Below are positions 20,236 through 29,739 of a DNA stretch of 34,431 nucleotides, piece after piece. Each line of letters opens with the position of its first letter. The stretch's first letter is position 1. The stretch spans positions 1-34,431 of the forward strand of contig CAICTM010001195.1 in the NCBI GenBank assembly GCA_903772945.1, given 5' to 3'. A program made the position numbers and the translations under genes. Source of the DNA: Seminavis robusta (taxonomy: Eukaryota; Bacillariophyta; Bacillariophyceae; Naviculales; Naviculaceae). The notes beneath the pieces were generated by a model. That model did not search any database. It saw nothing but the letters and a program-made list of their open reading frames with translations, and had not been told where the DNA came from.

Positions 20236-21455
20236 CTACGTACAATGGACGGATATGAGAGACTGGGAGACCACATCTAAAATGCATTTGCTGACAACAT
20301 CATAGGTGAAGCATTCTGATTCGGTAGCTTCGTCACGTAGATATTTTGCCAGAGTGGGACACAGTCTTTCCACAACTAAGAACTGAGAGAAAATGGCGGT
20401 GGCCCCAAAGGCACCAGTCGATCGAAGCGATCCCTCAGCCGTGACTCGTGTTTCCGTCTTATGCACTGCCTTCTTGACACAGCTGCTCTGATTCATTCCG
20501 GCTATGGCTCGGGTGTATCGTCTCATAGTGTTTCTGCGGGGAGTAATGGCAGATTCTCGTAGAGCAACACACCGACCTTTGGCAAGCTTCCTCCTTGTTC
20601 TCTTGTCTTGCATCTTCCTTTGCAATTTCTTTCTGCGAAGAATGATCTCTTGGATGGCACGCAGATTCTTAACAATTTCTTTCTACAGACTGGGCAGAAA
20701 GTAAGAGGCTTTTCCCTTCTTACATGCCACTCATCATTGGGGAAAGTTTGAGTCGTGCCGCCTTCAATGACATGATCTTCAAATTGCTTGACTGTCCAAA
20801 GAAGACCTGAGCGGCCAACAGGTACATACTTCTGTTCCAGAATCTCTCGAACAACCCGACCACGCTCACGACTGTTCTTCTTGAAAGACGTGATCACTGC
20901 TATGGCCTCCCGTCGATCGTAAACAGAGCATTGGATGGAGGTGGAGCCAGGGATTCTTCGGCAGTACTGTTGTTAGCTGCTATTGATGGAGCTGACTTCC
21001 TTTTAGCCGCTGGTGTAGTTACAGTTGTAATGGTATGACTGTCATGGATCATAGCTTGAACTTTTCCAATGGGAGTGGGTGGTATCTGTGTGTTGGTTGG
21101 AGCATTTTCCCGATTGGCTTTATCAATAATAGCCAAAGCCCGAGTATCAAAGCCAGGAAATGGAGCAAGTTTCTGCAAATTCTTGTCAATATCAGACGAG
21201 GATTGCTTCAAGTACTGACTAACTGTGGTGAGTTCCTCGGCAGCTTTCCTCTTTTGTGCTCTAGAAGAGGTGCGGTCTGTAAGTACACCATGAGCATCGG
21301 TAATCCAGTACTTTAGATGCCTCTGACATTGTCTTCCCTGTCTGGGTCAATTTTCCAAAGGAAGCTACCCCAGCATCAATTTTGGTGGTTCTTTGAACAG
21401 GAGTGACAGGTTCGGCCCTTCTACCCTTGCTGTTGGGAGTCATGTTTGTAGGCAT
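20236..21455 (-). pseudogene. Broken upstream ORF of the transposase-like cluster, ORF alpha
   Basis: Coding sequence can be followed from an ATG at 21455 through three frames. The first switch is near 21313, where AAAG replaces an expected AAG before YWITDAHGVLTDRTSSRAQK. The second is near 20915, where one base is missing before REAIAVITSFKKNSRERGR. A proper 41-nt intron at 20683-20723 (GTAAGA to CTGTAG) then joins ...FPNDEWH to KEIVKNLRAIQEIILRRK in frame, and the stop is at 20236. The product would be basic, Arg/Lys-rich, and suited to nucleic-acid binding. The two single-base shifts make it a pseudogene, or mark sequencing errors. It probably belongs with the two downstream ORFs. Confidence 0.55.
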
Positions 21456-21482
21456 AGCTCTATTGGTTGGGCCCAATAGAGC

Positions 21483-21949
21483 AAGCAGTGGGGCCAGAGA
21501 CTAGCTGACCTGTATTGCACAGCAAAAAATGTAGAAAAATGGCTGCCCCACTTCGCTAGCCATTCGTCCCTTCCACAGCCAGCAAATGGGGAAGCCACTA
21601 CCACCACTGCGACCGCCACGTCCAAATTATGTATCCCCCTATCTCATAAGTTATTGCCAGGTTGACTCTATTGGTTAAACTGCTATGGGTATATCTACCA
21701 ACTCACTATGATGCTCAAAAATGAAGATAATGAAAAATGGGAGTTCAGATCAAAGTGTTGTGCCGATCGTGAAGTGAAGTTCCGCTCGGAGCTGAATTTA
21801 CCCCTTTTTACCCCATCCTCGGGAGGTTTCGCTCAATAATCCAATGGTTGGCACGATCCAATGGTTGGGCTGTGAGTAGCATTGCGCACATAATAATTTC
21901 AGTGAGATCTTTGTGAAAGTTAGCCCCTGCATGGTAATGGTAAAGAAGC
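21483..21949. other. Intergenic region and probable promoter of the LRR gene
   Basis: No ORF of coding quality. It contains a second CTCTATTGGTT word near 21667, related to the hairpin at 21457-21482, and a tandem CCAAT motif described separately. The TTTACCCC words at about 21797-21813 are a short direct repeat. Confidence 0.4.
21839..21872 (+). promoter_or_regulatory. Tandem CCAAT-box repeat upstream of the LRR gene
   Basis: A 17-bp direct repeat (ATCCAATGGTTGG plus four variable bases) places two CCAAT boxes at 21841-21845 and 21858-21862. They are about 90-110 bp upstream of the LRR start codon, a typical distance for NF-Y-bound CCAAT boxes. The role is inferred from motif and position only. 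Confidence 0.4.
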
Positions 21950-22002
21950 ATGAGTCAAGAAGAAGGAAGCAGCAACAGCAACAGCAGCAGCAGCAGCACT
22001 GA
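21931..22002 (+). promoter_or_regulatory. Overlapping upstream ORF of the LRR gene
   Basis: An ATG at 21931, 19 nt before the main start, opens a 23-codon out-of-frame ORF. It reads across the main ATG and ends at 22002 after a poly-Gln run made by the same CAG-rich bases that encode Ser/Asn in the main frame. If included in the transcript it would lower initiation at 21950. Whether the transcript starts upstream of 21931 is not known. Confidence 0.4.
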
Positions 22003-24463
22003 TGATGAAAGAAGGGTCGAGGATGGTAGTGAAGGTGCGGATGAAGAAGATACGGACGGTGCGGGAAAGGAAGAAAGCGAACCCAACTTTATGGAAGTGA
22101 TCGTGGGCAAAGTTATTCGAGAACTCACCAATGCCAGGGAAGCCTTCGATGACTATGCCAACCGTGATGCGGATGGTCAACAACAGCAGAGCGCAGTAGA
22201 AAGAATCAGCCCAGGACGTCTCAGCTTCTTCAGACCAAAATCCGCAGAAAGTAGCAGTGACCACAGTAAAGATGAAGAATCAGCGGTGGTTCAAGAAGCG
22301 TCCCCACATGTTGATGAGTCCATGGATCTTTCCATCTCTCGCCATCATGTGTCCAATCACACAGCCGCCGTCTTGTCTCTTACTTTGGAAGAACCCAACC
22401 AGGTTTCTATCTCTGTGTGTGATCTCTTTGCTCGTGAAGACCAAGTCCTTCCCGGAGCATATTCTGTGTCTGGACCCAGACCTGAGGACATTTCCACTGC
22501 GGTTGAATCCAATGCCAACCTTATTGATGATGCAGACTACAATGAATCCAATCATTCTCCAACTGCCACACCTGCGGATCCAGAGGCAGTCTTGGCCACA
22601 GCCAACCCTGTATCAGAGATCCCCCGTGCACAGCCTGAACCGGATGATTTTGTGGCAAGTCAGCACAAGAGAAGAAAGTCGACAGAGCACAAACGTATCC
22701 GGGACATGCGTGCTATGCGAACATGCATTGTTGCAGCACTTCTTGTCATGGTCATTGCGGTGGTTCTGAGTTTCCATCTCAAAAGCCACTTCAACGATCA
22801 GCCCGCGGCGGGTCGCTCCAATAATCCCTGCCACATCGATCCCAACGTTGGTGACATCCCTAGGAAAGACTACATGCTCTCCCTTTTACCGGATTATACT
22901 AAGGAGGCCCTCGGTGTGACCAAGGACAACTCTCCCAATGCATCCTCGGTAATGACTCCACTTCCATTTGCAATGCTATCACCTCAGGCGAAGGCATTTA
23001 ATTGGACTATCAACAACCCAAACTTTTGCTCCCACCGGTATGAACCATGGCAACTAAAACAGAGGTTTGCACTGGCCTGCTTCTACTATGCTACAGGAGG
23101 AGAAACAAGCTGGAAATCAACCGAGAATTGGTTATCATACACGATCAATGAAACTGACTGGTACTCCAATCATATTCCTAAATGGATTCCTTGGCACGAC
23201 CTCCTCTACACATACAACCTATTTGAAGAAACAAGCCATCAGCTGAATCATCTGTGGCTTGTCAATAACAGCCTGGGGGGCACTATTCCTCCAGAGTTGA
23301 CTCTCCTTACGTGTCTCAGGTCAATAGATGTCACCGGCAATCCAATGCTGAGGGGCCCCATCCCTTCGGAGATTGGCAACCTTCATCGGCTTGAAGTTCT
23401 AATGTTCTCAGAAAATACAATGACTGGGGAGCTTCCTACCGAGCTGGGCCAACTCACCAAACTCCTGAGTCTGACAACAGATAATAACACCTTCCAGGGC
23501 ACAATCCCATCACAACTGAGCATGCTGGAAAACATGACTGTGTTGGATTTAGCTCTCTCGGGGCTTGAGGGGCGTATACCATCAGAACTGGGTATAATCC
23601 ATCCCTTAGGCATTTGGTTGGAAGGAAATGATCTGAATTCCACGATTCCAACAGAGCTGGGACTCACCAGTGCTCACGTTCTGAACATCCATTCCAACAT
23701 GATCACCGGCACAATTCCTTCAGAACTGGGTATGCTTTTGCAAGATCCTATTTTGTACACACCAAAGTATTATGCTTTGTTGGAAGAGAAAGCTCCAACA
23801 CATAATAATAAAGAGGCACTTCTGGACATGGTGGGGAAACTATTTGAAGCGGGGTTTAATGGTGTTATCATGTCTCAAAACTTACTAACCGGATCGATTC
23901 CAACTGAATTGGGAAGATTTGCCGAGGGCGTTCGGCTGAACCTCGCTCAAAATTCCCTCACTGGGGCCATTCCAAGCGAGCTTGGGTTACTTTCTGATCT
24001 TGTGTGGCTGGATTTGAGTGAGAATCAACTGCAAGGTCAGATTCCTTCAGAGCTTGGGCTCATGCCCAATGTAAAGTACCTTCTTTTGCATCAAAACGAT
24101 CTGACAGGGAATCTTCCACATGAATTGGGGTCTCTGGTTACAAGTGGATTCTTGACTGGCCTGACAATCAATTCCACTTGTGTCACGGGAACCATTCCTG
24201 AAGAGCTGTGTCACATGGGCAGGTGGAATGGTTCTTCATGGGTAGGCCTAGCATTTGATTGCAGTGAGGGCCTCTGTGGATGCAGTTGGTGTCCTTGTTT
24301 GAACAGCCCCCCAAATACCACAATCATCCCTCTACAATCACGATGCACTAACAAATCAATGACGGCCGTTCCACCCTCCTCCATTGGCGCTGCTACTCTG
24401 TCCACAACCACTTTTCACATACTACTTATCGGAGTGCACTTTCTGTTCTACTCATTCAAATAA
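21950..24463 (+). CDS. Type II membrane leucine-rich-repeat protein with island insertion
   Basis: Single exon, 837 residues. Residues 1-250 are acidic, Ser-rich and presumably cytosolic, ending in a basic cluster (KRRKSTEHKRIRDMR). Residues 259-276 form a membrane helix. Residues 370-405 match the cap of diatom LRR proteins (RFALACFYYATGG, then WLS, then DWYS). LRRs of the plant-specific GxIPxxLGxLxxL type run from about 433 to 756. A 45-residue non-LRR island (about 596-640) interrupts them. A Cys-rich cap follows (CSEGLCGCSWCPC, 771-783). The last 20 residues are hydrophobic (FHILLIGVHFLFYSFK), resembling a GPI-signal or second anchor. No kinase is present, so it is receptor-like protein type. 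Ligand binding or cell-surface recognition is inferred from the family. Confidence 0.9.
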   Translation: MSQEEGSSNSNSSSSSTDDERRVEDGSEGADEEDTDGAGKEESEPNFMEVIVGKVIRELTNAREAFDDYANRDADGQQQQSAVERISPGRLSFFRPKSAESSSDHSKDEESAVVQEASPHVDESMDLSISRHHVSNHTAAVLSLTLEEPNQVSISVCDLFAREDQVLPGAYSVSGPRPEDISTAVESNANLIDDADYNESNHSPTATPADPEAVLATANPVSEIPRAQPEPDDFVASQHKRRKSTEHKRIRDMRAMRTCIVAALLVMVIAVVLSFHLKSHFNDQPAAGRSNNPCHIDPNVGDIPRKDYMLSLLPDYTKEALGVTKDNSPNASSVMTPLPFAMLSPQAKAFNWTINNPNFCSHRYEPWQLKQRFALACFYYATGGETSWKSTENWLSYTINETDWYSNHIPKWIPWHDLLYTYNLFEETSHQLNHLWLVNNSLGGTIPPELTLLTCLRSIDVTGNPMLRGPIPSEIGNLHRLEVLMFSENTMTGELPTELGQLTKLLSLTTDNNTFQGTIPSQLSMLENMTVLDLALSGLEGRIPSELGIIHPLGIWLEGNDLNSTIPTELGLTSAHVLNIHSNMITGTIPSELGMLLQDPILYTPKYYALLEEKAPTHNNKEALLDMVGKLFEAGFNGVIMSQNLLTGSIPTELGRFAEGVRLNLAQNSLTGAIPSELGLLSDLVWLDLSENQLQGQIPSELGLMPNVKYLLLHQNDLTGNLPHELGSLVTSGFLTGLTINSTCVTGTIPEELCHMGRWNGSSWVGLAFDCSEGLCGCSWCPCLNSPPNTTIIPLQSRCTNKSMTAVPPSSIGAATLSTTTFHILLIGVHFLFYSFK

Positions 24464-24682
24464 GGCAAGCAAAACGGAATTAGAATGCTGCTACACGTAG
24501 ATGATACAATGACGACATCCTGGCGGAGAGGTACACGCAAACTATACTATGTAAAGACTATCTAGGATGTAGTAGTAGTGCTTATGAACTACAGGCGCGA
24601 CAACGGAAAAGCTGGAAAGGTAGCCAGGACAAGAAGACGGAACAGGAGAGTCCAATCCAATATTTCCAAGGATTCAATGCGA

Positions 24683-26448
24683 TTACTCTTTTGATTTTCG
24701 TTTCTCCTTTTTGGCCTTCTTTGCTGCTTTCTTGGCTGCCTTTCTCGCGGCTTCGTCTTCGCTGTCCGCCTTATTGTCGCCATTCTCACCCTTTTCGTCG
24801 CTGTCATCATCGTCGTCGTCTGCCTTGCGTTTCTTGCTCTTTTTCTTTTCCGAAGATTTCTTTTCCTTTTTGGCCTTTTTCTTCTTGTCCTTGGGTGTCT
24901 TGTCACCATTAGTTTCTTCTGCTTCGTCGTCACTATTCTTTGTATCCAACACCATGTCACTGGCATCATTGTAGTTGGACGCTGACGCCCCCGTTTTCGC
25001 GGCGACCGGATCGTACCGTGCCGTTTTCTTGGCCGTCATGCCACCACTACTCGGTGTTGTTGCCACACCACCACCTTCCAATTGTCGCAATCGCGCTTCG
25101 ACTTTGGCTCGTCCTTCAAATCCAATCGTCGTATCGAGTGGTGATCCGTCCAACGGATCGTCACTAAGGGCATCGACACGAATGGCCAAGGCGCACTTGG
25201 CGGCAAGGACACGACTAATCTTTCCCTTGTGTTTCGGTGGTGCTTGTCCAATGAGTGACGCGTGATAGATGAGTCCGTATTTGGGAGTGTCGTGTTTGGT
25301 TTTGAGCGCTCGAAAGAGTGCCTTTTCGCACCCAAAATTGGACGTCGATGCCGGTTGTTTGGCCAAATTCATGAGACTGCCGGCATGCGAAATGAGTCGA
25401 GCGCCTACTAGTTCTCCCACGAGAATGGTCAAGTTGGGAGCAATGGCATTCATGCGATTCTTGAGATAATCAAAGAGTTGCGCACGATATTCCGTCATGG
25501 AGAGTACCTGTTCCGCTAACGATTGAATGTGAATGACATCGACATCGGCAATCTCCGTTCCCATACTGATTTCGGCCGCTTCCTTGACGGTATTCTGTTG
25601 GGATTCATCTTCTAAAATGGAACTGAGATCGGTATTCTTGAACTGCGGTCGGAGTCCACATTTGAGTACCAATTTGGAGTAGTGTACATTGTCGGATACC
25701 AATGCCTGCAATTCTGGGAAATGCCATCCGTACCATTCCTTGACGCGCATGGCGTACGTATTGATTTCCTTGTCGAGTTCATCGAGCAATCCCACGGCTT
25801 GAATGACCATGGTATCGACCTTGTCGGCACTGAATTTGAGTTTGTATCGCCCTAACGAATGACTCAATCCCAATTGCATGGCGCGCAAATCGTCCTTGGA
25901 AACACCATTCTTGTCCGTGGAGTCATCACTGCACAGCAATTCTTCCATGTACGTGCGAATTCCCCGAAACAATTCCTGTGTCTTGTCATTGTGAACCACT
26001 TGAATGTTCTTGACATTTTCTTTGAGGGACGTGGCCATGCCCTTGTCGGCCACGGCCAGCACCGCATCCCCGTGTTGTTTGAGCTTTTTCTTCAAGAATT
26101 TCTTCAAACTGGCACTGACTTTGCCTTCAATGCAGGCCGTCATGGCCACTACGGCATCGGCCGTGTCTTGGAATGGTTCAAACGACACTGGTTCCAAAAT
26201 CTTTTTGGCTTTGGTGACATCCGACGAAAAGTACTTGTCAAACAAATCGTCTGCGTCCGTCTTTTGAAACTTTTTCTCGTCTGCTACCTAATATCATCCA
26301 TACACAGTCAAAAGAGAGGGGTATTCATTTGTTAGGATATGTAAGATAGATGGGTATACATCAATCGAAAGAGTCGAGCCACAAAGCTAAGGAAGGAACC
26401 TACCTTGAACAGAGAGTACCCGGCAGGGGTTTCAAATAAAACCAACAT
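24683..26448 (-). CDS. NOP58: Nucleolar protein NOP58, box C/D snoRNP core
   Basis: The model is complement(join(24683..26287, 26404..26448)), 549 residues. Exon 1 encodes MLVLFETPAGYSLFK, the typical NOP58 opening. The 116-nt intron (GTAGGT to ATTAG) then leads to VADEKKFQ. The NOP5 N-terminal domain covers about residues 1-70, and the coiled-coil NOSIC region about 160-215. The Nop RNA-protein binding domain (about 234-390) has the signature GCEKALFRALKTKHDTPKYG then IYHASLIGQ. A long Lys/Glu/Asp tail (about 455-549) follows, as in yeast and human NOP58. The protein scaffolds fibrillarin on C/D snoRNAs to guide rRNA 2'-O-methylation in the nucleolus. It is convergent with the LRR gene (219 bp between stops). 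Confidence 0.96.
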
Positions 26449-27192
26449 GATGCTGTAAAGGAGGGGATACGGATGTTCTGACAGACAGGGGTATCCAAGG
26501 GTATAATGATACTGTATAGACTTGGAGAGATTGATCTACACAAATGCCCACAGATTGTCTGAGGTACTAGCTAGCTAAGTGTACTGTTGAGAATGAGGGT
26601 TGGCAATGTATTGACGTCTTGGTTGGCAACAGCGCTGAGATGAGATAGAGCTGATGAAGGATGAGCTGAGAGTTTGGTTTGTTGCCATGGTCGAAGAGAT
26701 CGGCACTTCCCAATTTCCGGTGGTGGAGGTGGGTGTGCAACCCAAGATCCAACTCCACGAGAGTTTTAGAGAAAGATCCTACGGCGCGATTGCGCGAACG
26801 TGAATTACTGACAGCTTCCAGTCATGAGAAAGTTAAGGTTAACGCTTACGTTAAGGATAAGCATAAGCATAAGCCACCGAGCGCACACCTTGAAATTCCC
26901 AATGCGACCTTCGGATCTCTTCTTGCCAGGTGCTTGACCAGGTGTTGCCATCATGCAGAACTGTTGTTGGATCGACAAACCTAAAAGAGGGACAGCAAAG
27001 AAGAGAAACGTTTCATGTCTGGCCTGCATTCTTTGCCAGACAACAGTGCAGCGAAGTCAACTCACTCACCTCGAGCAGCAGCTGAGTAGCTGAGCAAGTA
27101 GCGATCACAAAACCCAGTCCAACCTGGTATCCTTTCTTCTTTTTCCCTTCTCGTTTCAACGGCTACAAGCTAGATAGCTGACAATTCAATTG
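26449..27192. other. Divergent intergenic region between NOP58 and the CYTH-like gene
   Basis: About 740 bp without a supported gene. It must hold both promoters. Small simple-sequence patches occur (TTAAGG, AAGCATAAGCATAAGC near 26858-26874). Short frames on both strands show no family likeness. Confidence 0.5.
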
Positions 27193-28272
27193 ATGATGAT
27201 GATGATGAACGGTTTCCTCTTGAGATTCGTATTGCTCGCGTCGTCGGCCGCTGGCAGCTTGGCATGGCCCAATGCAGAGTTGAATTCTCGCGAGTACAAG
27301 GCCATGTTGCAAGCGTCCTTGTTTGCCAGTCCTTCCGAAGAGCAACGTGTAGACACAGTCATGGCCGTCTTGGAGGAGTTGCAAAAGGACCTGACAGTGG
27401 TGGCAGCCGCCGCCAATGCAGTCGACACCCAAGGAGAGTTTGAACTCAAGGAAGATACCCCTCGATTGGTGCGGTACTTTGACACTCCCGGCAGCTGTTT
27501 GTTGCGTCACAATGGATTGACCATGCGACTTCGACGTCCTTTGGACGAATGGTCCAATGATCCCTGGGAGGCCATGCTCAAGGCTCGCAGTGGGGATCGG
27601 TACCATAGTACAGTTAGGATGCCGTATGTAGAAGGGTGCAACACTGACGTTTCCCAGGACTACAAGAACAAGTTTGAAGAAGATCTTGGTCATTTTGACT
27701 GGACCGGTAGTGTCTACAGTTTCAGTCAGAAATGCTATTTTGGCATGAAGGATCTGCCAAAACACAGCAGGGGCAACTTGAAAACGGTTTCCACTGTATG
27801 GGAGAATACAAAAGACTTGTTCCAGAAGGATCTCGGATTTGATGACACTGTCATGGCCACACCCTTGGCTTTGGTCAGCAACACTACCATTACAGAGGTT
27901 GCCTATGAAGACTTTTGGGTCTATCTGGATGATGATGATTATGGTGATGATGAAGCCATTGCACAGGCCAAAGTCACTCTCTGGTACAAGACCCAGGATG
28001 GGATCCGAGCCGATAGCGGCGACCATGAAATGATCGACTACACGGGGGTTGGGGACCCCATTGTCGCCGAACTGAGTTTTCGAATCAAGAGTGAGCATGA
28101 AGAATGGTCGGATGATACCATTGTGAATATGCACAACTTTTGGGAACAGTTGGGCAAGTCTTTGTCCAAAAAGTGGTTGGACGCAGAAAGTATGTCCAAG
28201 ACTTCCTGGATCTATCAGTACGATCATGACTTTTGTCATCCCAAAGATTCGGATGGAGACGAGTCAAGTTGA
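27193..28272 (+). CDS. Secreted CYTH-like domain protein
   Basis: 359 residues. The start is a run of five consecutive ATG codons (27193-27207) followed by a hydrophobic signal peptide (GFLLRFVLLASSAAGSLA), so the product should enter the ER. The segment EFELK (82-86), RYFDTPGSCLL (94-104), LTMRLRR (109-115) and AMLKAR (127-132) resembles the first strands of CYTH / triphosphate-tunnel proteins (ExExK, YFDT, LRxR, LKxR). A later VAELSFRIK fits a further tunnel strand. The gap between the ExExK-like motif and YFDT is only eight residues, shorter than usual, so either this is a variant fold or the true ExExK is elsewhere. A polyphosphate- or triphosphate-binding role is inference. Confidence 0.7.
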   Translation: MMMMMNGFLLRFVLLASSAAGSLAWPNAELNSREYKAMLQASLFASPSEEQRVDTVMAVLEELQKDLTVVAAAANAVDTQGEFELKEDTPRLVRYFDTPGSCLLRHNGLTMRLRRPLDEWSNDPWEAMLKARSGDRYHSTVRMPYVEGCNTDVSQDYKNKFEEDLGHFDWTGSVYSFSQKCYFGMKDLPKHSRGNLKTVSTVWENTKDLFQKDLGFDDTVMATPLALVSNTTITEVAYEDFWVYLDDDDYGDDEAIAQAKVTLWYKTQDGIRADSGDHEMIDYTGVGDPIVAELSFRIKSEHEEWSDDTIVNMHNFWEQLGKSLSKKWLDAESMSKTSWIYQYDHDFCHPKDSDGDESS

Positions 28273-28809
28273 AATCTCCCATGGGTCGGGTCCTCATGAC
28301 AAACTGCAAGGAATGCATAATACAGACACCATACATTCATCATTAGAGTTGAGCTACAGCAGGCAGGCTTAGTAGTTCGAAGTAACAACCATTGAAAGAT
28401 ACACGTTTTAAAGCTTACAAGTTAGTCCATCAGAATAGCTTATACATCGTACGGTACAAACTTTCGAGAAGAGGACATGTTTGGTGTGCACGAGACGCAC
28501 GAGACGAGAAGGTGAAGGGTCCGAGAGCATAACTTATTACACGGGGTAGTAGTGGCAAACATGATAGATGGCAAAGTCTCAAAACCGCCTGTCCATCCTC
28601 ATGATAGGTTAACCCAGCAAGAAGCTGAATGGGAAAGTTGGGGGTGTTCAGATAGAGGCCACCAGATCCCAGCACCCTAGAATATTGGATACTGGAACAG
28701 GAAAGGCGAACTTGACGCAGCATCACCAAAATCACTTGAAACAGGGGACCGAGCCAGAGCTCAAAAGGAAAAGCTGGTTGTCCCTGTTTTCTTCTTCAAG
28801 CACCATTAA
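28273..28809. other. Convergent intergenic region, no gene seen
   Basis: About 540 bp between the stops of the CYTH-like gene and the GPP34-like gene. It probably contains both 3' UTRs. The minus-strand frame at 28430-28735 has no family likeness and is not called. Confidence 0.4.
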
Positions 28810-29739
28810 CTAACAAAGCTCTGCTTGATCCACCACTAATCTTACCGAAAGTTCTTGGGTAGCACTAAAGGGCGAAGTGTTGTAACCAGTAACACGGCCC
28901 TCGACTGGCTGCCTTTCTTGTTCCACAAGAGTAAACGCGTCGTCATGCTTGAACGCCTTTCGTCGTTTTTGTAGTTCCTTATCCGCTGCTTCCTCCTCGG
29001 CAGTGAACACTTTGGTGGTTCTGGAAATGAGCTTCAATAGGATTTCCAACTGAGGAGTGGACGGCATGTCTCCCTTTAAAACAGCCCTCAGATCCTGCAC
29101 CAGCATGGCTTCCGGAGTCGGATCGCTGGTTGGGTAGACGGTTTTCTGGAAAAAGACCCACGATTTTTTCTTTTCTTCCGTGAGAATGCCACGAGAGATC
29201 AATTCCCCAAACGTCTCCTTTTCTAGCTCGTAACCAATACCCTTGCGCTTTTCAAAGTTGGCATCTCCAATATGCAACAAAATGAAATCGTTCAAGGAAA
29301 TTGGATTCTTCCCCGACGCCCGACGTTCGTCTTGATACCCTCCTAAATGTTGCAACAACTTGGTCGTCGCTGCCACCTCGACGCCGTTTGTAGAGGAAAT
29401 CATCAATCGTAGCTTTCCATATTGCCCTTTGAGCAAACTGGTTTTGAATCCCCAGTAGAGTTTGACGCGACCCGCAAATAGCAAGTCGATCAAATGGGCT
29501 GCCATCAACCGCGCATTACTATCTTCGCTGTGCGAGATCCTGCCCCCCTGATCGTCCTGTTGCCACAAGAGTGCGTACGCTTCTCCAAAAGATAGATTGG
29601 AGCGGTGCCAAGACCGAAGACTGCTGTCCGTATTGACATCGACGGAATCTCCCAAATATAAAAGCGAAGAAACAATCTTGGTGGCTTCGGCGGCAGCCCG
29701 CTCCATTTCGGCCGCGGCAGCGGCACCAGCAGCAGCCAT
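28810..29739 (-). CDS. GPP34 (GOLPH3/Vps74-like) family protein
   Basis: 309 residues, single exon. The start has an ideal context (CCACCATGG). After an Ala-rich N-terminus, residues 48-95 match the opening of the GPP34 domain (LSFGEAYALLWQQDDQGGRI, then ARLMAAHLIDLLFAGRVKL). Residues 120-245 follow the family's helical layout (LISRGILTEEKK, then LEILLKLISRTTKVF). GOLPH3/Vps74 proteins bind PI4P on the trans-Golgi and retain glycosyltransferases. The typical basic PI4P pocket cannot be confirmed by eye. A 60-residue charged C-terminal extension (after about 245) goes beyond the domain. The gene is divergent from the nitroreductase gene, with 243 bp between starts. Confidence 0.75.
   Translation of the reverse strand: MAAAGAAAAAEMERAAAEATKIVSSLLYLGDSVDVNTDSSLRSWHRSNLSFGEAYALLWQQDDQGGRISHSEDSNARLMAAHLIDLLFAGRVKLYWGFKTSLLKGQYGKLRLMISSTNGVEVAATTKLLQHLGGYQDERRASGKNPISLNDFILLHIGDANFEKRKGIGYELEKETFGELISRGILTEEKKKSWVFFQKTVYPTSDPTPEAMLVQDLRAVLKGDMPSTPQLEILLKLISRTTKVFTAEEEAADKELQKRRKAFKHDDAFTLVEQERQPVEGRVTGYNTSPFSATQELSVRLVVDQAELC

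Larger units (their letters stand above)
17664..21482 (-). mobile_element. Degenerate transposon-like cluster of three ORFs
   Basis: Three collinear minus-strand reading units (alpha, beta, gamma) without family likeness to host genes occupy about 3.8 kb. Alpha carries frameshifts. Beta has transposase-like spacing of acidic residues. At the 5' end, a perfect 10-bp inverted repeat (GCTCTATTGG and CCAATAGAGC, arms 21457-21466 and 21473-21482) sits just before the first ATG. I could not find matching terminal inverted repeats or a target-site duplication at the other end, so the limits given are those of the ORFs only. Confidence 0.4.

Noticed and set aside
26288..26403. Possible intronic C/D snoRNA in the NOP58 intron
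   Set aside because: NOP56/NOP58 introns often host snoRNAs, but I see only a partial C box (TTGATGT) and no good D box (CTGA) with a closing stem.
27163..28239. 358-codon minus-strand frame opposite the CYTH-like gene
   Set aside because: The plus-strand frame has a signal peptide and recognisable motifs; this one has none and no start context.
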